64,000 nucleotides of DNA, taken from contig OZ252093.1 of NCBI GenBank assembly GCA_965248175.1, forward strand, positions 2,604,001 through 2,668,000, written 5' to 3'. The notes under the pieces were generated by a model, which searched no databases, was not told where the DNA came from, and saw only the letters and a list, made by a program, of their open reading frames with translations. Shown piece by piece: positions 59,169 to 64,000 of the stretch; position 1 is the first letter of the stretch, and every line of letters starts with the position of its first letter. A program made the position numbers and the translations under genes. The stretch comes from VXPQ01 sp965248175 (GTDB lineage: Bacteria > Bacteroidota > Rhodothermia > Rhodothermales > VXPQ01).

Positions 59169-61076
59169 TCAGGTTGGGAATTTCCCGTCGATCGGGTCGT
59201 CCGCATAGTGTAAGCGGGCCGGGATGCATCCCGCCACGGCGTTGCATACATAGAGGCCGTCGGCGCAGCGCAAATCCTCAATGGACAGCACGCCTTCTTC
59301 CAAATCGCTGCACGTCTCCAGAAGGAAACGCCGGAATACCCCCGGAAGCGCCCCCGAATCCACCGGGGGGGTAATGCGCCGGGAGCCGAATCTCGCCACA
59401 ACATTCGTACGTGAGCCCTCGACCACTTCTCCTCGCTCGTTCAGGAAAATCACCTCGTCGAAGCCCTCCCGTACTGCCTCGCGGTGCAGGCGGTCGTAGT
59501 GCTCCCGGTATGTCGTTTTGTGGCGGCGGTATGGATCGGAGGAATCGATACGTACATCAGCAAGGCAAAGACGCCATGCCCCGGGTGCATGCGCCCCATC
59601 AAGCGGATGCACGGAGACCTCGATGTGCCCGGCAGCATCCAGCGTGGCACGGATCCTGCATGTTCCCCGCAAGCAAGAGGCATCCGCCACGCGCTGGCGA
59701 AAGATGTGCTCGTCGAAATCGTACCCCAGTGTTCGGGCAGAGGTGCTTACGCGATCCACATGTCTCTCAAGAAGCGCAATAACGCCCTCTTCACAGCGCA
59801 TGGTCTCGATGAGCAGGGCGCGAGGCGTATCCCCTGTCGATCCCCGCTCCCGCAACAGCACCGAAGGAGACGGGGCGACGGGTGAACCGCACACCGGCGG
59901 CGACGCACTCAAACCGGTCAGAAATCCGGCCTTGAGTAAGCACTCCTCGTATTCCTCTTCCGGAATGGAATCCCACACGACCCCGCTACCGACGCCGAGC
60001 CGGGCTTCCCCGGGTAAAATCTCCGCCGTTCTGATCGCGACATTAAAAACAGCGCGGTCCCTGTGCATGTACCCTACGGCGCCACAATAGGCGCCGCGTG
60101 GCTCCGACTCACAGCGATGGATAATATCCATGGCCCTTACCTTGGGCGCACCGGTGACGGAGCCGCATGGAAACAATGCCGCAAAAAGGTCTTGTGTGGC
60201 CGCACCCGGAAACAGACGCCCCTGAACGGATGTGGTCATCTGAATAAGTGTTTCGTAGCGTTCCGTGCTGAACAAGTCAGTAGTATGAACCGAGCCCGGC
60301 TCGCAACATTTGGACAAATCGTTGCGGAGCAAATCAACGATCATGACATTCTCGGCGCGATTTTTTTCGTCCTGTTCCAGCCACTGCTCGAATGCCGTGT
60401 CTTCCGAAGCATTGCGCCCCCTGGGTACCGTGCCTTTCATCGGCCGAGTCGTTACGCAGCCGCCCCGGCGGTCAAAGAATAATTCGGGCGAGCAGCTGAG
60501 TATCTGGACGGATCCGGCATCGAGCCAAACTGCGTACGGTACCGGCTGACGATGCAGCAGGGCTTGAAACAGGAGCCATGTCTCGCAGGGAGGGGTAAAG
60601 GACATCGGACCGGTGATGTTGACTTGATAGACATTGCCTTCCCTAATATGCTTTCGGACGGTCTTGACGAGAGAAAGGTAGTGCGCGGGATCGTATGCAA
60701 AGCGCGCAGGAAGTGGAACCGGAAGAGAGGCAAAATCAGACGGGCCGCAGCAGCCGGGCGCCCATACCCGGCGATCGGTAAAGGCAGCCATCCATACAAG
60801 GGGCGTTCGGGGCGGCTTGCAGCGCATCGCCCGATCGAATGCAGGCGCTGCCTCGTATGCCACAAAGCCGGCCACATGCAGCCCGTCTTCCGCCGCCCGA
60901 CAGGCCTTGTCCAGCATGGGGCGCACCTCATCGAGGGCATAGGCTACGAATGTTTTCTGCAACCCCTGCAAGACAGCACCGCCGCATCCGTTCCATCCGG
61001 GTCCCAGAACGACCTTACCCGGCGCTGCTTCGGCGCGTTCATCACCAAATGGAAGCGATTCTTTTACGCCGCTCAT
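59169..61076 (-). CDS. pabBC: PabB-PabC fusion: aminodeoxychorismate synthase component I and lyase
   Basis: 635 residues in two parts. Residues about 1-375: chorismate-binding domain ('HIREGNVYQVNITGPMSF', 'RPMKGTVPRGRNASEDTAFEQWL', 'NVMIVDLLRNDLSKCC', 'PCGSVTGAPKVRAMDIIHRCE', 'GVGSGVVWDS'). PIxGT/RPMKGT with Lys is the PabB-type nucleophile, distinguishing it from TrpE. Residues about 405-635: PLP fold-type IV lyase ('LLIETMRCEEGVIALLERHVDRV', catalytic Lys in HKTTYR, 'FLNERGEVVEGSRTNVVAR', 'PGVFRR'). Makes 4-aminobenzoate for folate in one chain; amidotransferase would come from TrpG or elsewhere. 60 bp after the PPTase gene. Confidence 0.93.
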   Translation of the reverse strand: MSGVKESLPFGDERAEAAPGKVVLGPGWNGCGGAVLQGLQKTFVAYALDEVRPMLDKACRAAEDGLHVAGFVAYEAAPAFDRAMRCKPPRTPLVWMAAFTDRRVWAPGCCGPSDFASLPVPLPARFAYDPAHYLSLVKTVRKHIREGNVYQVNITGPMSFTPPCETWLLFQALLHRQPVPYAVWLDAGSVQILSCSPELFFDRRGGCVTTRPMKGTVPRGRNASEDTAFEQWLEQDEKNRAENVMIVDLLRNDLSKCCEPGSVHTTDLFSTERYETLIQMTTSVQGRLFPGAATQDLFAALFPCGSVTGAPKVRAMDIIHRCESEPRGAYCGAVGYMHRDRAVFNVAIRTAEILPGEARLGVGSGVVWDSIPEEEYEECLLKAGFLTGLSASPPVCGSPVAPSPSVLLRERGSTGDTPRALLIETMRCEEGVIALLERHVDRVSTSARTLGYDFDEHIFRQRVADASCLRGTCRIRATLDAAGHIEVSVHPLDGAHAPGAWRLCLADVRIDSSDPYRRHKTTYREHYDRLHREAVREGFDEVIFLNERGEVVEGSRTNVVARFGSRRITPPVDSGALPGVFRRFLLETCSDLEEGVLSIEDLRCADGLYVCNAVAGCIPARLHYADDPIDGKFPT

Positions 61077-61136
61077 ACCGCACTCACAAGAGAGGTGTAC
61101 AAAACGTCCCTTTTGTATCCATTCATTAAACCTGCT

Positions 61137-61778
61137 TTATAGCATGGCAGCCTGCGGGGCAACCGATACCGCCGCATAATAGCCATCCCGCTCCTCGAAC
61201 CAGGCTTCCCAAAGATAACCGTCGGCATCCCGTACAGTCGCCCGACCCCTCTTGAAATCCACATCGAGGCAAAGTTTCTTCGGAGAATAAGCCAGGCCCC
61301 TGTGCATGGCCTTGAGCGTTGCCTCCTTCAGCGTCCAGCATAAAATATCCGCCCGTTCCTTGTCGAGAGGCAGCACATCCGTCAAGGGCGGTTCGTCGGG
61401 GTGCAACATGTATTGCTCAAGTTCGGGAAGCCGCGGAGCTATCCGCTCGATATCCACCCCGATCCGGCGTGGAGATGCGGCAGCAACAGCCCAGTCCCCG
61501 GAATGGGAAATGGAAAGATACAATCCACCCGCAGCGACCTCAACGACGCCGCTTCCCGCCACCCTGAGCATCACCTCAGAGGGCGCCATAGCAAGGCGCT
61601 CGGACAAGAGCAAGCGGGCAGCAGCCCTGCCCAATACGAATTCCTTGCGGCGCTTCGGATCGGCAAACGCCTCAACACGCTGGATCTCCTCAACGGAAAG
61701 CAAGGCCCGCATCCTGTCCCCATCTCCAGCTTCGGAGTGGAGATAACGCATCGTGACATCCACGGGCAAGTTGTTCAT
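61137..61778 (-). CDS. 4'-phosphopantetheinyl transferase (Sfp type)
   Basis: 213 residues from the ATG at 61776-61778 (MNNLPVDVTMRYLHSEAGDG); earlier in-frame starts are possible. Signatures: 'RRKEFVLGRAAARLLLS', 'LYLSISHSGDWAVAA', Mg-binding 'RIGVDIERI' (about 104), and 'WTLKEATLKAMHRGL' (W-x-x-KEA-x-x-K, about 145-159). Moves phosphopantetheine from CoA to carrier proteins; the Sfp type usually serves polyketide/peptide synthases and may also serve fatty-acid ACP. No synthase gene is in the window. Confidence 0.93.
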   Translation of the reverse strand: MNNLPVDVTMRYLHSEAGDGDRMRALLSVEEIQRVEAFADPKRRKEFVLGRAAARLLLSERLAMAPSEVMLRVAGSGVVEVAAGGLYLSISHSGDWAVAAASPRRIGVDIERIAPRLPELEQYMLHPDEPPLTDVLPLDKERADILCWTLKEATLKAMHRGLAYSPKKLCLDVDFKRGRATVRDADGYLWEAWFEERDGYYAAVSVAPQAAML

Positions 61779-61834
61779 TGGAAGTATTCCCGGCAATCTT
61801 TCCAACCAAACCGACCCCACGCTATCCATACGTG

Positions 61835-61855
61835 AATTTAGACCACTTCTAAATT
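61835..61855. promoter_or_regulatory. Palindromic operator-like site between PPTase and HiPIP genes
   Basis: Perfect 8-bp inverted repeat AATTTAGA-CCACT-TCTAAATT in a 232-bp divergent intergenic region (61779-62010). AT-rich arms with a 5-bp spacer are typical of dimeric regulator sites. It matches none of the common boxes I know (Fur, PerR, FNR, IscR). The rest of the gap holds no gene; a TATACA at 61991-61996 is a possible -10 for the HiPIP gene. Confidence 0.4.
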
Positions 61856-62010
61856 TGCTTCCGCAAGGCATGAACCGGAACCTTAATCAGTCGATAAATA
61901 GTATGCTCGTTAGCATCGAATGATGTGTATCGCTTGCGTTGTCGGTATGTCGATGTACCTGACGCGAGGGCGGTTTTCTCGCAACGACAGTATACAAAAG
62001 CCACAGGAAC

Positions 62011-62418
62011 ATGCGCGACAACCACGAAAATACCTCCCGACGGGATTTCCTCAAGAAACTCTCTGTTTTCGGCACAGCCGGCGTAGCCACACCCATTATT
62101 CTCTCGGCCTGCGGCGGTGGCAGCGAAGCAGGCGGTGAGGAATCCATGGATATGCAGGAAGAAAGCATGGCCATGGAGGAGGCCCCCATGGAGGAGGCAT
62201 TTTCCTGCATGGATACGTCAGGGCTGACGGAAGCCGAGGTTACTCAGCGGGAAGCAGTCAACTATGTGGACATGACGGCAGATATGGAGAAAATGTGCTC
62301 CAATTGCCAGTTATATACGGTGCCGGAGGGAGACATGCAGTGCGGAGGATGTACGCTCGTCAAAGGTCCCATTCACCCGGAGGGATATTGCGATCTTTGG
62401 GTTGCGGTGCCCGCCTGA
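62011..62418 (+). CDS. Tat-exported high-potential iron-sulfur protein (HiPIP)
   Basis: 135 residues. Twin-arginine signal SRRDFLKK (residues 9-16) and lipobox SAC (Cys34), then a Met/Glu-rich linker (about 41-65). The C-terminal domain is HiPIP: C96-S-N-C99-Q-L-Y, C111-G-G-C114, and C127 before DLW, giving four cluster ligands (one Cys of 111/114 is extra) in the short C-x2-C-x(n)-C-x(n)-C pattern. HiPIPs are periplasmic electron carriers; in Rhodothermus marinus one feeds the caa3 oxidase. The cluster is folded in before Tat export. Monocistronic: terminator follows. Confidence 0.9.
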   Translation: MRDNHENTSRRDFLKKLSVFGTAGVATPIILSACGGGSEAGGEESMDMQEESMAMEEAPMEEAFSCMDTSGLTEAEVTQREAVNYVDMTADMEKMCSNCQLYTVPEGDMQCGGCTLVKGPIHPEGYCDLWVAVPA

Positions 62419-62471
62419 CGCATCGGGCGCGCCGGGTTATATTTGAAAAATTCGCAAAGGAAAATTATCAA

Positions 62472-62504
62472 GGGATGGTCCGCCAGACGGGCCATCCCTT
62501 TTTT
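62472..62504 (+). terminator. Rho-independent terminator after the HiPIP gene
   Basis: 11-bp stem (62472-62482 with 62488-62498, one G-T pair), 5-nt loop CCAGA, then six T (62499-62504). Confidence 0.92.
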
Positions 62505-62575
62505 ATATTCTTTACTGCTTGTGCAGCGTCCCGCTCGTACATTCCTGCAAGTATCCCCTTTCCACCAGTCAATCC

Positions 62576-64000
62576 ATGTCGTATTTCGTTGGTATAGATG
62601 TTTCGACCACAGCGACGAAGGCGCTCGTGATCGACGAACAAGGTACGGTCGTACAGACAGCATCCACGGGGTATGCCTTCGACACGCCGCACCCGCAATG
62701 GAGCGAACAGGTCCCTTCCTTGTGGTGGCATGGTGCGACGGAAAGCATACGCAAGGCACTGGCCGGAGCGGATATCCCGGGCAAAGAAGTGACCGCTATC
62801 GGACTGACGGGCCAGATGCACGGTCTTGTTTTGCTGGATGACGCGGGCCGCGTACTACGCCCCGCGATCCTTTGGAACGATCAGCGTACTTCCGCCGAAT
62901 GCGATGAGATCGTTGAACGGGTAGGACGCGCGGAACTGATTGCGTGCACAGGCAACGACGCGCTGACCGGATTCACCGCCCCGAAGATCCTGTGGGTCCG
63001 CCGGCACGAACCGGCGATCTTCGACAAAATCCGGCAGGTGCTTCTCCCGAAAGATTATGTGCGCTTTCGACTCACCGGAGAGTACGCAACGGATCGGGCG
63101 GGTGCGGCAGGCACGTTGTTGCTCGATGTGCGCAAGCGCGACTGGTCAGGCGAAGTACTTGCAAAACTCGACATTCCCTCCCAATGGCTCCCTCCTACGC
63201 ACGAAGGTCCGGACATCACGGGAATGCTTTCAGCCGAAGCTGCGGAAGCCACCGGCCTGACTGAAGGGACGCCCGTCGTCGCAGGGGGCGGCGACCAGAG
63301 TACGCAAGCCGTTGGGGTCGGAGCGGTACAGGAAGGTATCGTGGCGCTCACGCTCGGAACATCCGGGGTAGTATTCGCTTCCGTGAACAAACCTTTTATC
63401 GACCCGGATGGGCGCCTGCATACCTTCTGCCACGCGGCGCCGGATACCTGGCACCTGATGGGCGTCATGCTTTCGGCAGCGGGAAGCCTGCGATGGTACC
63501 GGGACACGCTCTTCCCGAACAAGTCATGGGACGATCTTCTCGATCCTGCGCGAGATGTACAGCCCGGTGCACAAGGTCTCCTTTTTCTTCCCTATTTGAC
63601 GGGAGAGCGTACCCCCCATGCCGATCCTATGGCGCGCGGCGCCTTTGTCGGACTAACGGTTCGCCACGAAAGCAAACATATGACTCGCTCCGTCCTTGAA
63701 GGCGTTGCCTTCGGCCTGCGCGATAACTTCGAACTCATGCGGAGCGCCGGCCTGACATCCATCGACCAGGTGCGGATATCCGGCGGCGGCGCCCGTAGCA
63801 CGCTCTGGAGAAACATTCTGGCGGACGTACTGGAAACGGAACTGGTCACAGTTAACACCACGGAAGGCGCTGCATTCGGCGCCGCGTTACTGGCCGGAAC
63901 AGGCGTCGGAGCCTGGCGCGATGTCCGCGAAGCCTGCGACGCTACCATCCGCGTGACGGGGAATACCCCCCCGAACCCGGAAACGGCGGCGCGCTACCGT
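62576..64000 (+). CDS. xylB: Xylulokinase (C-terminus beyond the window)
   Basis: 475 codons from the ATG at 62576 to the window edge without a stop. FGGY-kinase signatures: 'YFVGIDVSTTATKALVIDEQG' (phosphate-1), 'GLTGQMHGLVLLDDAGRVLRPAILWNDQRT' with the xylulose-binding QMHG and ND, 'KDYVRFRLTGEYATDRAGAAGTLLLDV', catalytic 'GGGDQSTQAVGVG', 'LTLGTSGVVFA', 'LPYLTGERTPHADP', and 'RISGGGARSTLWRNILADVLETEL' (phosphate-2/adenosine). Phosphorylates D-xylulose to feed transketolase. Xylose isomerase is not in view. Confidence 0.95.
   Translation, partial: MSYFVGIDVSTTATKALVIDEQGTVVQTASTGYAFDTPHPQWSEQVPSLWWHGATESIRKALAGADIPGKEVTAIGLTGQMHGLVLLDDAGRVLRPAILWNDQRTSAECDEIVERVGRAELIACTGNDALTGFTAPKILWVRRHEPAIFDKIRQVLLPKDYVRFRLTGEYATDRAGAAGTLLLDVRKRDWSGEVLAKLDIPSQWLPPTHEGPDITGMLSAEAAEATGLTEGTPVVAGGGDQSTQAVGVGAVQEGIVALTLGTSGVVFASVNKPFIDPDGRLHTFCHAAPDTWHLMGVMLSAAGSLRWYRDTLFPNKSWDDLLDPARDVQPGAQGLLFLPYLTGERTPHADPMARGAFVGLTVRHESKHMTRSVLEGVAFGLRDNFELMRSAGLTSIDQVRISGGGARSTLWRNILADVLETELVTVNTTEGAAFGAALLAGTGVGAWRDVREACDATIRVTGNTPPNPETAARYR

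Overview
The window looks like chromosome of a moderately high-GC member of the Bacteroidota sensu lato, most likely the Rhodothermota/Rhodothermia side (Salinibacter, Rhodothermus and relatives). The reasons are the Bacteroidota-type RpoB/RpoC, lipoprotein and membrane families typical of the phylum (DUF4837, DUF4296, DUF4293), a TonB receptor with an N-terminal carboxypeptidase-regulatory-like domain, a DUF4212/SSS symporter pair, a VKOR-DsbA fusion and a HiPIP. This placement is inference; no rRNA gene is present.

Layout. 1-1.6 kb: start of an acyl-CoA synthetase gene (cut by the window edge) and a DUF4097 protein with its terminator. 1.7-14.1 kb (all minus): the information-processing block tRNA-Thr, Tyr, Gly, Thr, Trp, secE, nusG, rplK, rplA, rplJ, rplL, rpoB, rpoC, with a good promoter ahead of the first tRNA and no tuf gene where one is expected. 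14.1-17.1 kb: queA-ispD-ispF-dedA operon. 17.3-23.4 kb: lipoprotein and TonB-receptor pair, then a VKOR-DsbA fusion coupled to transketolase. 23.6-24.7 kb: decayed insertion-sequence debris (IS3 and IS256 pieces, a 150-bp inverted duplication) abutting and replacing the 3' end of a tandem double-sulfatase gene. 27.4-28.4 kb: an MscS channel.

28.4-36.9 kb is the most interesting region: a complete trp operon, trpE-(helical protein)-trpS-trpG-trpD-trpC-trpF-trpB-trpA, preceded by a leader peptide with tandem Trp codons, a terminator hairpin and a mutually exclusive antiterminator. It is a textbook ribosome-mediated attenuator, here also controlling tryptophanyl-tRNA synthetase. 37-42.7 kb: DUF4837 lipoprotein, long-form hisG, DUF4296 lipoprotein, recQ, glycosyltransferase. 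42.7-46.6 kb: EamA transporter, DUF4293 protein and an exbB-small membrane protein-exbD-exbD operon with a near-consensus promoter and a terminator. 46.7-53.3 kb: S41 protease, PolX with a degenerate polymerase site, a penicillin-acylase homologue and a BadF/BcrA-type kinase. 53.3-61.8 kb (all minus): PPTase, PabB-PabC fusion, acs, two Tat-exported TIM-barrel proteins, DUF4212 and an acetate-type symporter. 62-64 kb: Tat-exported HiPIP with terminator, and xylulokinase running off the end.

Functional themes are transcription/translation, tryptophan, isoprenoid (MEP) and folate precursor synthesis, acetate uptake and activation, and cell-envelope energisation and uptake. No CRISPR array, rRNA, phage or conjugation genes were seen.
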